The notes: generated by a model not told the origin, from the sequence alone. A stretch of 64,000 nucleotides of DNA from Burkholderia contaminans (GCF_029633825.1 NZ_CP090641.1:434001-498000); one strand, 5' to 3'; shown: positions 8,440 to 17,999, counted from the stretch's first letter. Made by a program: numbers and translations.

Positions 8440-8844
8440 CTACGCAACGCTGCCGATGAGCTTCAACAACGCAGTGTGATCGACCGCGAGATCGGCCGAA
8501 TTGTCGAAGTGACGCAGATAGCGCGTCGCAAATGCGTCCGTGGACGTGCGGTCCAGCTTGAGCAATTCCTGCGCTCTTGCCACGACCACCGTCGGCGTCA
8601 GATCCAGTTGCCCCTCTTGATCCAGCGCTTCGTCCAGCATGACGATGAGTCGGCTGAGCGGCTCCAGCCACTTCATCGAATCGTCGAAGGCGATCACTTG
8701 CAGAAAATCGCCGGCGGATTGGTACCCATGGACTTTCTCGTACTCTCGACGCTCAAGTTCGACCAGTGTTCGGTGCAAATCGAGAAGCGCGGTCCGGATG
8801 TGGGCGCAGTGTTCTGCCCGGTGGGAATGTGTTCCAGTATTCAT
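8440..8844 (-). CDS. Conserved-looking hypothetical protein, helical
   Basis: 134 residues from ATG 8844 (MNTGTHSHRAEHC), with AGGTG about 8 bp upstream; the frame is open to 8874. It is mostly alpha-helical by composition (LLDLHRTLVELERREYEKVH, LEPLSRLIVMLDEALDQ), without membrane segments or known motifs. It reads as a small soluble helical-bundle protein. It lies downstream of the GMC oxidoreductase on the same strand. Not recognised; no function proposed. Confidence 0.65.
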   Translation of the reverse strand: MNTGTHSHRAEHCAHIRTALLDLHRTLVELERREYEKVHGYQSAGDFLQVIAFDDSMKWLEPLSRLIVMLDEALDQEGQLDLTPTVVVARAQELLKLDRTSTDAFATRYLRHFDNSADLAVDHTALLKLIGSVA

Positions 8845-8958
8845 ATCGGTACACCTGTTCGAACAGCCATACATGACATTTCGCGTCGGGCGCTCGCGCC
8901 ACCCGACGCTCTGACTCTCGCGATGACGGACACGGCCTTATGGCTTGGCGCAACGCAG

Positions 8959-10500
8959 TCAGCGCACCACACGCGAGGCCTTGATGCGATCCGCCACGAC
9001 CTCCGCGACCGCCAGTACCGTCGGATTGGTTGCGACCGACGGCACACGAGGCATGATGGAAGCATCCCCGACATATAAGCCACTGACACCCCGAACCCGA
9101 CCACCGTCGTCGACCACTGCCCGAGGATCATCCGCACTCCCCATCGGAGCGGTCGACGTCATGTGCAAGTACGTCTGCACGTGTTCGCGGAGAAATGCCC
9201 TGATGTCGTCACGGGTTTTCACGTTGGGCCCGGGCGAAATCTCGGCATCCAGATACTGCGAAAAGGGCTCCGTCGACGCGATGCGCCGCGCCGTTTCCAC
9301 CGCATCCGCAAGCTTTTCAAGGTCCTTGCCGTTCGCGAGAATACCTGTCTCGATCCGAGGAGGCGTCTTGGGATCACGCGAGACCAGTGTGAGTCGCCCC
9401 CGGGAATCGTCCTCGGGCGTCGCGACCGCGAGGCTCATGGAAAAGACCATGCCGCCGCCGTCCGACGACATTGCCTCCAGCATCGTGATGTGACTCGGGA
9501 TGATGTGCAGATCGGGAGCGCCTTCGGTTCGCCTCCCGCTTCGGGCGAACAGGAGCGCGGAGATCGGCGGCACGGTGGCGCCCATTTTCTTGGCTGTAGT
9601 GGAGAAAACTACGCCACTGGCCGGCTGTTGCATATAGCTTTGCCCTACCGGCAAATCGGCGACCGTGTCGATGCCAAGGGCGCCCAATTCGTCCGCCGGG
9701 CCGATTCCGGAACGCAACAGCACGGCGGCCGACCCGATCGTCCCGGCCGTCAAGACAACATTCTCGGCCGCGATCTCTTCCCCGTCTGCAAGCCTTACTC
9801 CTGTCGCGACTTGCCCCGAGAACGTAACGACATCGATCAGGACACCGCCACGAACGGTGAGATTCGGGCGCTTCCACACCTCGTCGGTCAGATACGCGAG
9901 TGCCGCACCGAACCGGATCCCTTCCCGGGTGATATTCATCGGGTAGCGGCCGACGCCGAAGTGTGCCTTACCGTTGAAGTCATCCACCTCCGGAAAGCCT
10001 TGGGCCTTCGCCGCCTCGATGAATGCCGCATGCGACGGGCTCAGTTCCTTCCCATCCCACCGTCGTACCGGAACCGGACCATTGCGCCCATGGAGGGATG
10101 CGTCGCCATGGTCGTCGGATTCGATCTTCCGGAAATAGGGCAGAACATCGTCATAGGACCAGTTCTCGAGTCCCCTGTCGACCCAGTGCTGGAGATCCGT
10201 GGGGAGGGCACGCACAAAGACGCCGGCGTTGATCGACGACCCGCCGCCGAGGACACGCGCGCGAATCTCGACCGGCTGCCCGTCGACATGCGATGCGCTG
10301 TCGTCCCAGAGGATCTCCGCGGTCCCGCCGACCGTGAATCCCTGGCTGACAGCAGCGGGAGCTGCGTCCGGGTGAAAAACGGAACCGGCTTCCAGCAGCA
10401 GAACCGATATCGACGGATCTTCACTGAGCCGTGCGGCCATGACGCAGCCCGCGGCCCCACCGCCGGCCACGATGAAGTCGAATTGCTTTTCTTCACGCAT
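8959..10500 (-). CDS. GMC-family FAD oxidoreductase (choline dehydrogenase-like)
   Basis: 513 residues. The N-terminal FAD motif is DFIVAGGGAAGCVMAARL, followed by the GMC signature GGGSSINAGVFVRA. Near the C-terminus, HMTSTAPMG sits where the catalytic His motif H-x-x-G-T-C-x-M-G is found, and SVATNPTVLA supplies the partner Asn. These enzymes oxidise alcohols with FAD; the substrate is unknown. The conserved GTC of the His motif is altered, so specificity may be unusual. It is 32 bp downstream of the DoxX gene and probably co-transcribed with pirin and DoxX. Confidence 0.88.
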   Translation of the reverse strand: MREEKQFDFIVAGGGAAGCVMAARLSEDPSISVLLLEAGSVFHPDAAPAAVSQGFTVGGTAEILWDDSASHVDGQPVEIRARVLGGGSSINAGVFVRALPTDLQHWVDRGLENWSYDDVLPYFRKIESDDHGDASLHGRNGPVPVRRWDGKELSPSHAAFIEAAKAQGFPEVDDFNGKAHFGVGRYPMNITREGIRFGAALAYLTDEVWKRPNLTVRGGVLIDVVTFSGQVATGVRLADGEEIAAENVVLTAGTIGSAAVLLRSGIGPADELGALGIDTVADLPVGQSYMQQPASGVVFSTTAKKMGATVPPISALLFARSGRRTEGAPDLHIIPSHITMLEAMSSDGGGMVFSMSLAVATPEDDSRGRLTLVSRDPKTPPRIETGILANGKDLEKLADAVETARRIASTEPFSQYLDAEISPGPNVKTRDDIRAFLREHVQTYLHMTSTAPMGSADDPRAVVDDGGRVRGVSGLYVGDASIMPRVPSVATNPTVLAVAEVVADRIKASRVVR

Positions 10501-10532
10501 CTATAACACTCCTGACTGATGACACTTGTCGC

Positions 10533-10946
10533 TCAACGCCGGTCGACGGAGTACTTTCCCGCACCCGTCACGCACAGCAGTATCAACCCGCCCATGATGC
10601 TGATGTTCTTGTAGAAATGAATCATGTTGTCGTATTGCACGGCGCCAGTCATGTTCCAGTAGTGGTGACCGACAATCGCCGTACCCAATGTGTAGAGCGC
10701 GAGCAACAAGGCTAGCGGTCGCGTACGGAACCCAACCACCAGCGCGATGCCGACAACGAGCTCCATCACCACGGCGATGATCGTCGACAACTCGGGTGCG
10801 GGTACGCCACTCGATGTCATATATGCGACGGCGCCCGAAAACCCTGTCAGCTTCGACCAGCCGAACATCACGAAGAGCACCATCAACAGAATGCGAGCGA
10901 CGAGAATCAACTCGTCCTTGCGGTTTTCAAACAGTGTGTCACGCAC
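10533..10946 (-). CDS. DoxX-family membrane protein
   Basis: About 137 residues with four hydrophobic segments: VARILLMVLFVMFGWSKL, the region around STIIAVVMELVVGIALVVGF, PLALLLALYTLGTAIVGH and ISIMGGLILLCVTGAG. This is the DoxX/YphA pattern. The start is uncertain. The frame is open to 11018, which would overlap the pirin gene, but GTG 10946 (with GAGAAA upstream, giving M-RDTLFENRKDELILV) gives the usual family length. DoxX-like proteins sit in the inner membrane beside redox enzymes. Here it lies between pirin and a GMC oxidoreductase. Confidence 0.82.
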   Translation of the reverse strand: MRDTLFENRKDELILVARILLMVLFVMFGWSKLTGFSGAVAYMTSSGVPAPELSTIIAVVMELVVGIALVVGFRTRPLALLLALYTLGTAIVGHHYWNMTGAVQYDNMIHFYKNISIMGGLILLCVTGAGKYSVDRR

Positions 10947-11008
10947 GATTTTTCTCGATAAAGTAAATGTCGCCTCACATGGCACCCGACGCTTCCTTAC
11001 GGAGCCGG

Positions 11009-11734
11009 TCAGGACCACAACTTTGGCGTTTCAATGCCGCGCAAATCGAACACCAGTACTTCAGCACCGTGACCTCGCGTGAAGCGCAGTGTTCGTTCAC
11101 CGCGGATCCGTGCGCCGTCACCTTCGCCAAGTTCAATGCCGTTCACGGCAATCGCACCGTGCGCCACGTGCACATACGCGTAACGATTGCCGGCAAGTTC
11201 GAGCTCGGCGCTTTCGTCGCCGTCGAATAGTCCGGCATAAACGCGGGTGTCCTGTTGCAGCGTCAGCGATTCGTTCGCACCGTCGGGTGACAGCACCAGG
11301 CGCAGCACGCCACGCTTCTGCTCCTCACCGAAGTGACGTTGCTGATAGCGTGGCGGCGTGCCTTTCATGGCCGTTGCGATCCACACCTGAAGGAGGTGTA
11401 CGGGCACACTCGTCGAATGGTTGAATTCGCTATGGGCGATGCCCGTTCCGGCGCTCATCACCTGAATGTCACCGGGTACGATCACCGATCCGGTGCCCAT
11501 CGTGTCCTTGTGCTCCAGCGAGCCCTCCAGCACGTACGTGAAAATCTCCATGTCACGGTGCGGGTGCTTGCCGAATCCTTGCGCTGGCATGATCCGGTCG
11601 TCGTTGATCACCAGCAGGTCGGAAAAGCCGCTTTGCTCCGGGTCGTAATAGCTCGCGAACGAAAACGTGTGACGCGTGCTGAGCCAGCCGTGCTCCGCTC
11701 GTCCGCGTTGATCTGCATGTCTAATCTCGAGCAT
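11009..11734 (-). CDS. Pirin family protein (YhhW-type bicupin)
   Basis: 241 residues. The N-terminus LEIRHADQRGRAEHGWL and the cupin motif GFGKHPHRDMEIFTYVLEG carry the metal ligands (HPHRDME), with a second set at GTGIAHSEFNHS. This is the pirin/YhhW family; some members are quercetinases, others have redox-sensing or regulatory roles. It is the first gene of the minus-strand operon. A copy of the 62-bp LysR-start repeat lies 35 bp upstream. Confidence 0.92.
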   Translation of the reverse strand: MLEIRHADQRGRAEHGWLSTRHTFSFASYYDPEQSGFSDLLVINDDRIMPAQGFGKHPHRDMEIFTYVLEGSLEHKDTMGTGSVIVPGDIQVMSAGTGIAHSEFNHSTSVPVHLLQVWIATAMKGTPPRYQQRHFGEEQKRGVLRLVLSPDGANESLTLQQDTRVYAGLFDGDESAELELAGNRYAYVHVAHGAIAVNGIELGEGDGARIRGERTLRFTRGHGAEVLVFDLRGIETPKLWS

Positions 11735-11768
11735 CGTGTTCCTCCTTGCGTGGACGAGATGGCTCGAT

Positions 11769-11830
11769 CACTATGCCCGTTCGGTTCATGCTGCGGAAGC
11801 AACAAATCTGATAACCGTCCTCTCAAATTC
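11769..11830 (+). repeat. 62-bp LysR-start repeat, copy A
   Basis: Gapless 62-bp match to 25747-25808 (51 of 62 identical by my count) and, inverted, to 13180-13241 (50 of 62). Conserved blocks include CACTATGCCCGTTCGG, GGAA, ACAAATCTGATAACC and CCTCTCAAATTC. Eleven bases after its end an ATG (11842) sits exactly where the LysR start is in copy B, but the LysR coding sequence does not continue. Confidence 0.8.
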
Positions 11831-12253
11831 AAGAAGCAGGCATGGCGCTGGATTCGGGATCCACTCGATCAGTCAACGACCGACCGCATGAAGAATGAGC
11901 CCGCGCGCCCGAGGTCTTACGTCTGGTCGGGAAATTGCGGACATCGCGATGAACCTGGACGACTCGTCGCGTGTGCAGCCCGTCAAGGCGGACAGGAAAT
12001 GAATTGCTATCTTGATCAGATCGATCGGTAAAGCCCGATATGCATTGCAATCGAGCAGCCTGCTCCAGGGCTTGCCATTGAGCACTCAATTGCTGTCGAA
12101 GGAAACGGAAGAATTGGAATCGATCTTATTCCGCACCGCGTATCCTGCTCAGGACCGACACCAAGGTCCGTCGGATCGCACCCGATTTCGATCTCGTATC
12201 TGCACGACGCAAGCTGCAGGATCGGTCCCGGAACGCTGGCCCGGTTAAGCGGG
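11831..12253. other. Gene-poor region after repeat copy A
   Basis: About 420 bp without a convincing gene. The ATG at 11842 opens only an 18-codon frame. A 35-codon frame at 11895-12002 (MSPRARGLTSGREIADIAMN) has coding-like composition but no known family. GC is lower than nearby genes. It may be the space left by a deleted LysR gene. Confidence 0.35.
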
Positions 12254-13168
12254 TCAAGCGTGCGAATCCGGTGCCCCGGCCCCGTTCACGACATCACTCA
12301 ACTTCGTGTCCCAGTACGCCTGGCAAAAGTCGAGATACGCCCTGACGACCGACGACGGATGTCGGTGTGACGGAAACAGCAGGTTCAGCTCGACAGCAGG
12401 AAACGGATAGTCGTCCAGTACCGAAACGAGCCTGCCTTTACGCAGCTCGTCCCAGACAAGAAACGGCGGGAGTTCGCTCACGACATGCCCCTCGAGCACA
12501 CGGTCGCGCAGATGTGAGTAATCGTTCGTCGACAGCACCGGGCGCGGATGGAATTTCGTGTCGCCGAGGTGCCAGACAGGTGGCGCATACGCACCGCGCC
12601 CCCAGGTCGCGCACGGCAAACGATGCAAGTCTTCCGGCGTCTCCGGCCGGCCGTAGCGCTCCAGCAACGCGGGGCTCGCGACGAGCCGATGCCGATAGGT
12701 TGTGATCTTGCGCGCGACCATCGACTCCTGTTCAATTGCTCCGACACGCAAGGCCACATCGATACCGTCGAGAATCAGGTCGACACGGCGCTCGGTCGTA
12801 TGAACGAACAGGCGAATACCCGGATAACTCGCTTGAAACTCGCCGAGCAGATCCCACCAGACTTCGAACGTCGGCGGCAACGACAAGCGCAGGAACCCTT
12901 TCAACTCGTGCTGCGCGCCCACCACCGACTCCCGCGCCTCGGCCAGCGCTTCGATGCCGCGACTGGCGTGCTCGTAGAGCCGCACGCCGGCGTCCGTCAA
13001 TCGCGTACCGCGCACTGAACGCTCGAGCAATTGCACGGCCAGTTCGCTTTCGAGGGCCCTGATCCGGCGACTCAGTGTCGGAAGCGGGATACCCGTACGT
13101 ACCGCCGCTGCCGACAGGCTGCCGGCCTGCACGACGATCACGAACATCTCAACAGCATTCAGATCCAT
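12254..13168 (-). CDS. LysR-family transcriptional regulator
   Basis: 304 residues. HTH region: VVQAGSLSAAAVRTGIPLPT followed by LSRRIRALESELAVQLLERS, typical of the CrgA/DsdC-like branch. The C-terminal half is the effector domain. ATG 13168 (MDLNAVEMFVIV) lies 11 bp after the 62-bp repeat copy B. It is divergent from the molybdopterin oxidoreductase (13294) with a 125-bp shared control region, so it probably regulates that gene. Two decayed relatives of its 5' end occur at 11.8 and 25.8 kb. Confidence 0.92.
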   Translation of the reverse strand: MDLNAVEMFVIVVQAGSLSAAAVRTGIPLPTLSRRIRALESELAVQLLERSVRGTRLTDAGVRLYEHASRGIEALAEARESVVGAQHELKGFLRLSLPPTFEVWWDLLGEFQASYPGIRLFVHTTERRVDLILDGIDVALRVGAIEQESMVARKITTYRHRLVASPALLERYGRPETPEDLHRLPCATWGRGAYAPPVWHLGDTKFHPRPVLSTNDYSHLRDRVLEGHVVSELPPFLVWDELRKGRLVSVLDDYPFPAVELNLLFPSHRHPSSVVRAYLDFCQAYWDTKLSDVVNGAGAPDSHA

Positions 13169-13179
13169 ATCAGCCTTTC

Positions 13180-13241
13180 GAATTTGAGAGGGAGGTTATC
13201 AGATTTGTCGATTCCACATCGCGATTCGAACAGGCACAGTG
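13180..13241 (-). repeat. 62-bp LysR-start repeat, copy B (functional context)
   Basis: This copy is in place in the LysR/molybdoenzyme divergent promoter region. Read on the minus strand it begins CACTGTGCCTGTTCGA and ends CCTCTCAAATTC, 11 bp before the LysR ATG. Its position suggests it holds the LysR promoter and binding site. Confidence 0.8.
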
Positions 13242-13293
13242 ACCAGTCAAACCGACCGGCATTCAAGCTGGCCGGGACAGCAACGGAGTTCAC

Positions 13294-15570
13294 ATGACTG
13301 CACGACGCGACGTACCCGGTATCCGGGCATACGACGGCCCGGCCGGCGGCTGGGGCGCCCTCCGGGCAACGGCGGAGGCGGTCCGCACGCAGATGGAATC
13401 GCTCAAGGCACCGATCACGCTGCTCAGGACCAATCAGCCTGACGGGTTCGACTGCCCCGGCTGCGCGTGGCCCGACAAGGAACACAAGTCGACGTTCCAG
13501 TTCTGCGAGAACGGCGCGAAGGCCGTCACGTGGGAAGCGACAACCAAGCGTGTGACGCCCGGGTTCTTCGCGGCGAACACCGTGTCATCGCTGCTGCGCA
13601 TGTCGGACTACGAACTGGAGAACATGGGCCGGCTCACGCATCCGCTCGTCTACGATCGCGCGACCGACACGTTCCGCGCGATCGAATGGGACGACGCGTT
13701 CGCGCGCATCGGCGAAGTGCTGCGCGCGCTGCCGCCCGAGCAGGTCGAGTTCTATACGTCCGGCCGCGCGTCGAACGAGGCGGCGTATCTGTTCCAGCTG
13801 TTCGCCCGCGAATACGGGACGAACAACTTTCCCGACTGCTCGAACATGTGCCACGAGCCGACGAGCGTCGGCTTGCCCCAGTCGATCGGCATCGGCAAGG
13901 GAACGGTATCGCTGGAAGATTTCGACGTATGCGACCTGATCATCTCGATCGGCCACAACCCGGGAACCAACCATCCTCGCATGATGGGTACGTTGCACGA
14001 AGCCGCGCGCCGCAACGTACCCATCATCGTGTTCAATCCGCTTCGCGAGCGTGCGCTCGAACGCTTCGCCGATCCGCAGAATCCCGTCGAGATGGCCACC
14101 TATGGTTCTACGCGCATCGCGTCGACCTACTTTCAGGTCAAGGCCGGCGGCGACGCAGCCGCGCTCAAGGGCATCATGAAGGCGCTGCTGGCCCTGGACG
14201 CCGCACAAGGCGACGTGCTGGACCGTGCGTTCATCGCCGAGCACACCGAAGGCTTCGACGCGTTCGCCGCCGATCTCGTCGCGACCGGCTGGGACGCAAT
14301 CGAGCGGGAAAGCGGGCTCGCTCGCGTGGCACTCGAACAGGTGGCGAACGCCTATGCAAAGGCGAATGCGACAATCGTCACCTACGGGATGGGCATCACC
14401 CAGCACAACACGGGCACGGCGAACGTACGCCTGATCGCCGACCTGCTGCTGTTGCGCGGCAATATCGGCAAGCCCGGCGCAGGCATCTGCCCGCTGCGCG
14501 GTCACTCGAACGTGCAGGGCAACCGGACGGTGGGCATCACAGAAAAGCCCTCGGCCGAATTCCTGAAGAACATCGAGGACGTGTTCGGTTTCGAGCCGCC
14601 GCGTGCGCACGGCCACGATGCCGTCAAGGGCATGCAGGCGATGATCGATGGCACGGCCAAAGCGCTGATCTGCCTCGGCGGCAATTTCGCGGTCGCGCTG
14701 CCTGACGCCGGGCAATGCTTTCCGGCGATGGGGAAGCTCGACCTGAGTGTCCACCTCGGCACCAAACTCAATCGCTCTCATCTGCTGGTCGCGAAAGAGA
14801 CCTTCGTGCTGCCCTGCCTCGGGCGCACCGAGCTTGACGTGCAGGCAGGCGGCCCGCAATCGGTGACGGTCGAGGATTCGATGTCGATGGTCCATGCGTC
14901 GTCGGGCAAGCTCACGCCGGCGTCCGAACATTTGCGCTCGGAACCGGCGATCGTCGCCGGCATGGCGCACGCGACGCTGCCGAACAGCAAGGTCGCCTGG
15001 CTGAACCTGATCGCCGACTATGACGAGATCCGCACGTTGATCGAACGAACCGTACCGGGATTCGAGAACTTCAACGAACGGATCAGGGCTCCGGGAGGAT
15101 TCCGGCTGCCGCTGCCGCCGACCGAACGCCAATGGCCGACGGCGACCGGCAAGGCGATGTTCTCGGTATTCAGCGGCGTCGAGGAAGATGCCCCCGTTCA
15201 CGGCGACGACATCCTGCGCCTCGTGACGCTGCGCAGCCACGACCAGTACAACACCACGATCTACGGGCTCGACGACCGCTATCGCGGCGTGTTCGGCCGA
15301 CGCGACGTGTTGTTCATGAACGAGGCCGACCTGGCCGCATGCGGGCTCGAACACGGCGACCTGGTCGACATCGAGACCGTCACACCCGGCGGCCGGCCGA
15401 TGCGGCTCGAGAAGATCACCGCGATCGCGTACGACATCGCCGTGGGATCCGTCGGCGCGTATTACCCGGAAGCGAACGTACTCGTCCCGCTCGACTACAT
15501 CGACAAGGAAAGCGGCACGCCGTCGTACAAGTCGGTCCCGGTTCGCGTAGTCCGGTCGCAAACGATATGA
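13294..15570 (+). CDS. FdhF/YdeP-family molybdopterin oxidoreductase
   Basis: 758 residues, the normal length for YdeP-like members of the DMSO reductase superfamily. The N-terminus has CPGCAWPD (about residues 52-59) and FCENGAK, which replace the classical CxxCxxxC cluster motif and are typical of YdeP. Further on are SNMCHEPTSVGLPQSIG, GHNPGTNHPRMM, a LRGHSNVQGNRTVG segment binding bis-MGD, and a C-terminal molydopterin dinucleotide-binding domain (TLRSHDQYNTTIYGLDDRYR). E. coli YdeP is linked to acid resistance; the true electron donor and substrate are unknown. It is divergent from the LysR gene at 12254. No Mo-cofactor or FdhD gene lies nearby. Confidence 0.9.
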   Translation: MTARRDVPGIRAYDGPAGGWGALRATAEAVRTQMESLKAPITLLRTNQPDGFDCPGCAWPDKEHKSTFQFCENGAKAVTWEATTKRVTPGFFAANTVSSLLRMSDYELENMGRLTHPLVYDRATDTFRAIEWDDAFARIGEVLRALPPEQVEFYTSGRASNEAAYLFQLFAREYGTNNFPDCSNMCHEPTSVGLPQSIGIGKGTVSLEDFDVCDLIISIGHNPGTNHPRMMGTLHEAARRNVPIIVFNPLRERALERFADPQNPVEMATYGSTRIASTYFQVKAGGDAAALKGIMKALLALDAAQGDVLDRAFIAEHTEGFDAFAADLVATGWDAIERESGLARVALEQVANAYAKANATIVTYGMGITQHNTGTANVRLIADLLLLRGNIGKPGAGICPLRGHSNVQGNRTVGITEKPSAEFLKNIEDVFGFEPPRAHGHDAVKGMQAMIDGTAKALICLGGNFAVALPDAGQCFPAMGKLDLSVHLGTKLNRSHLLVAKETFVLPCLGRTELDVQAGGPQSVTVEDSMSMVHASSGKLTPASEHLRSEPAIVAGMAHATLPNSKVAWLNLIADYDEIRTLIERTVPGFENFNERIRAPGGFRLPLPPTERQWPTATGKAMFSVFSGVEEDAPVHGDDILRLVTLRSHDQYNTTIYGLDDRYRGVFGRRDVLFMNEADLAACGLEHGDLVDIETVTPGGRPMRLEKITAIAYDIAVGSVGAYYPEANVLVPLDYIDKESGTPSYKSVPVRVVRSQTI

Positions 15571-15891
15571 ACCGGTGGCAGGCGCGCCGGCTAAATCAGT
15601 ACGAAGCGCGGTCGGCCGCGGCTCGCTGAACCGCCGTGCCTACGCAGCCCGGCAGAATCCGCTCGGCCGGCCAGACTGTCCCGCCGCCATGATCGATTGA
15701 CTCGCGAGCGCCCACGCAATGCCCTTACATTGCATGGCCGCACAGCTCGAGGATCGAGCGGGCGGCCCGCATCACATCGAACACGTTCCCGAGAGGCGCC
15801 TCCGGATCCCGCCTCGCGCCGCGTACATCGGATGAGGTTGCCCTCACTATCGACGTCAGCGCGCAACATTCATCGCCCCCCCCACTCCACG
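15571..15891. other. Intergenic region, nothing recognised
   Basis: 321 bp between the molybdoenzyme stop and the next LysR start. The LysR reading frame is open back to 15697, but the upstream part has no HTH-like sequence and is treated as leader. No hairpin with a T run was seen. Confidence 0.4.
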
Positions 15892-16815
15892 ATGCGTCAC
15901 CTTCCTGATCTCGAAGCCTGGGCGATCTTCGTACGTGTCGCCGAAACCGGTTCGTTCTCGAAAGCTGCGGCGCTGCTCGGTATGTCGCAACCGACCGTAT
16001 CGAAAGCAATCGCCCGCCTCGAACAGCGACTCCGCACGACGCTACTGTACCGAACACCGCGTAAGCTTTCGCTCACGCCGACCGGCGAGGTGCTGCGCGA
16101 CCGCACGATAAAACTGCTCGCGGACGCGGAATGCATCGAGTGCGACGCGTCCGCATACGCACTCGAGCCGCACGGCCTCGTCCGGATCAATGCACCCATG
16201 TCGTTCGGGGTCCACCATCTCGCGCCGGTGCTGCCCGCATTTCTCGAACGCTATCCGCACGTCGATATCGATCTCGTGCTGACCGATCGTCTAGTCGACA
16301 TCGTGTCGGACGGCTTCGACATCGCCATCCGCATCGCCAAGCTGGACGATTCGACACTGCGCGCCCGCCCGCTGTGTCCGGTGCGCCGATCACTCGTTGC
16401 GTCACGCGCCTATCTCGACAAATACGGCAGCCCGGCACACCCGCGCGATCTGGGGCAGCACCTCATCCTTCTCTACACGAACCTGCCAACACCCGAATCC
16501 TGGCACTTTCGCAACACGAAGTCGGGCGAAGAATTCTTGGCGCCCGTGCGCGGGCGTATTCGCAGCAACAACGCTGAGGTGATCATGCCCGCATTGATCG
16601 GCGGGCATGGCCTCGCACTGCAACCCGAGTTCGTGATTTGGGAGACGTTGCAGCGAGGTGAACTGGAAATCGTGATGCAAGACTGGGCGATCTCCGACAT
16701 CAACATCAACCTCGTCACGCCGCCTGGCATGCTGCGCCCGGCGCGTGTCACGTTGCTGCTCGACTTTCTCGCCGAGTGCTTCGCGCAAGCACCATGGACG
16801 TTCTCCGAGCTTTGA
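15892..16815 (+). CDS. LysR-family transcriptional regulator
   Basis: 307 residues from ATG 15892 (MRHLPDLEAWAIFVRVAETG). The HTH SKAAALLGMSQPTVSKAIAR and RTTLLYRTPRKLSLTPTGE are clear, then an effector domain ending near a normal stop. An in-frame upstream extension to 15697 exists but is Arg/Pro-rich and not LysR-like. No divergent partner is adjacent; the next gene downstream is another LysR, convergent. The target may be the molybdoenzyme upstream or a gene elsewhere. Confidence 0.9.
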   Translation: MRHLPDLEAWAIFVRVAETGSFSKAAALLGMSQPTVSKAIARLEQRLRTTLLYRTPRKLSLTPTGEVLRDRTIKLLADAECIECDASAYALEPHGLVRINAPMSFGVHHLAPVLPAFLERYPHVDIDLVLTDRLVDIVSDGFDIAIRIAKLDDSTLRARPLCPVRRSLVASRAYLDKYGSPAHPRDLGQHLILLYTNLPTPESWHFRNTKSGEEFLAPVRGRIRSNNAEVIMPALIGGHGLALQPEFVIWETLQRGELEIVMQDWAISDININLVTPPGMLRPARVTLLLDFLAECFAQAPWTFSEL

Positions 16816-16926
16816 TGTGTCGATACCGCGCTGGCAAGAAAGCCATCTACGATCCGTGCCGTTGCGATGCCTCGCCTTTACCTGGCCGGAATAGATCAGC
16901 GCCCGATCAAAACGCCTCGCGCGCCC

Positions 16927-17859
16927 TTATTTCTCTTGTAAGACGGTATGGTTTTTCATTTCAGCGGCCATGTTCGAGATTTGTTCTCGCAGCGCCGCGT
17001 GCAGATAACGCACGGTCGGCGAGAATTGCCGGCGGTGCGGACATACGAGGTTCAGCGGCGCAGGCTCGCCAGGCTGATCCGGAATCAACACCTCCAGCCG
17101 CCCGCTCGTGACGTCATCGCAGACGTCGAGCCATGACTTGTAGGCAACACCGAGCCCCTCCACCACCCAGCGACGCGCAACGTCCGCGTCGTCGCAAAGC
17201 AGTTCTCCGTTGACCGCCACCAGCCGGCGCACGCCGTTGACGGGAAATACCCATCGGTCGTACACGCGGCCGCCGAGCGCGAATAGCAGGCACTTGTGCA
17301 TGGCAAGCTCGTCGAGCGAGGCCGGGCGACCATGGCGTGCCAGATAGGCCGGCGATGCGACCAGCACGCGCCGGTTGCTCTCCGCGAGCGGCAACGCCAC
17401 ATAGCTGGCGGTTTCTGCCACGCCATAGCGAATCGCGACGTCGACCGGATCGCGGAACACGTCCGCCACGTAATCCGACAGCGACAGCTTCAGAACCAGC
17501 TTCGGATGCGCGTCGCGAAACGCCGTCAGCCATGGCAGCAGCACGTTTCGCCCAAGATCCGACGGCGCGGAGATCTTCAGCACGCCCTGCAGTTCGTGGC
17601 GCTCCCCATGCAGGCGCTCCCGCCCCTCCCTGAGCGCCGACAGCACTTCCTGCGCATAGGGCAGGTATTGCTCGCCCTCCGACGTGAGCTTCAGGCTACG
17701 CGTCGACCGCGCAAACAGGCGAATGTCCAGCTCCCGCTCCAGCCGCTGAATCGCCGCACTGACCTGCCCCGGAAGCAGGTCGGCCTCACGGGCGGCGTTG
17801 GAGAAGCTGCCCAGCGCCGCCGTACGCACGAAGAGTCCAAGGTCGTCAATCCGGATCAT
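16927..17859 (-). CDS. LysR-family transcriptional regulator
   Basis: 310 residues. HTH AALGSFSNAAREADLLPGQV then SAAIQRLERELDIRLFARS. ATG 17859 (MIRIDDLGLFVRT) is preferred because TTGGAA lies 6-8 bp upstream; the frame is open to 17994 but reads non-LysR residues there. It is divergent from the MDR oxidoreductase at 18000 with 140 bp between them, and probably regulates it. The short gap and matching strand arrangement repeat the pattern at 6.1 kb and 36.7 kb. Confidence 0.9.
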   Translation of the reverse strand: MIRIDDLGLFVRTAALGSFSNAAREADLLPGQVSAAIQRLERELDIRLFARSTRSLKLTSEGEQYLPYAQEVLSALREGRERLHGERHELQGVLKISAPSDLGRNVLLPWLTAFRDAHPKLVLKLSLSDYVADVFRDPVDVAIRYGVAETASYVALPLAESNRRVLVASPAYLARHGRPASLDELAMHKCLLFALGGRVYDRWVFPVNGVRRLVAVNGELLCDDADVARRWVVEGLGVAYKSWLDVCDDVTSGRLEVLIPDQPGEPAPLNLVCPHRRQFSPTVRYLHAALREQISNMAAEMKNHTVLQEK

Positions 17860-17999
17860 TTTCATTCCAACAGTGAAAGTTCTACCCGATTTTCCTGGTT
17901 TTTCATCCGTGTTGCAGTGCCGAAAATACGATCCACTCGTCGACGGCGGCGATAGCCACCGGTTTCCGACCGCTCTCCACATTGACTGGAACATGCCGC

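Noticed and set aside
11895..12002. 35-codon plus-strand frame (MSPRARGLTSGREIADIAMN)
   Set aside because: Coding-like but no family, no ribosome site and too short to support as a gene.
13585..15561. Long minus-strand frame opposite the molybdoenzyme
   Set aside because: Arg/Val/Asp-rich shadow of the FdhF/YdeP gene without family motifs.
17860..17994. Longer start for the LysR gene at 17994
   Set aside because: The added residues are not LysR-like and would overlap the divergent promoter; ATG 17859 has a better ribosome site.
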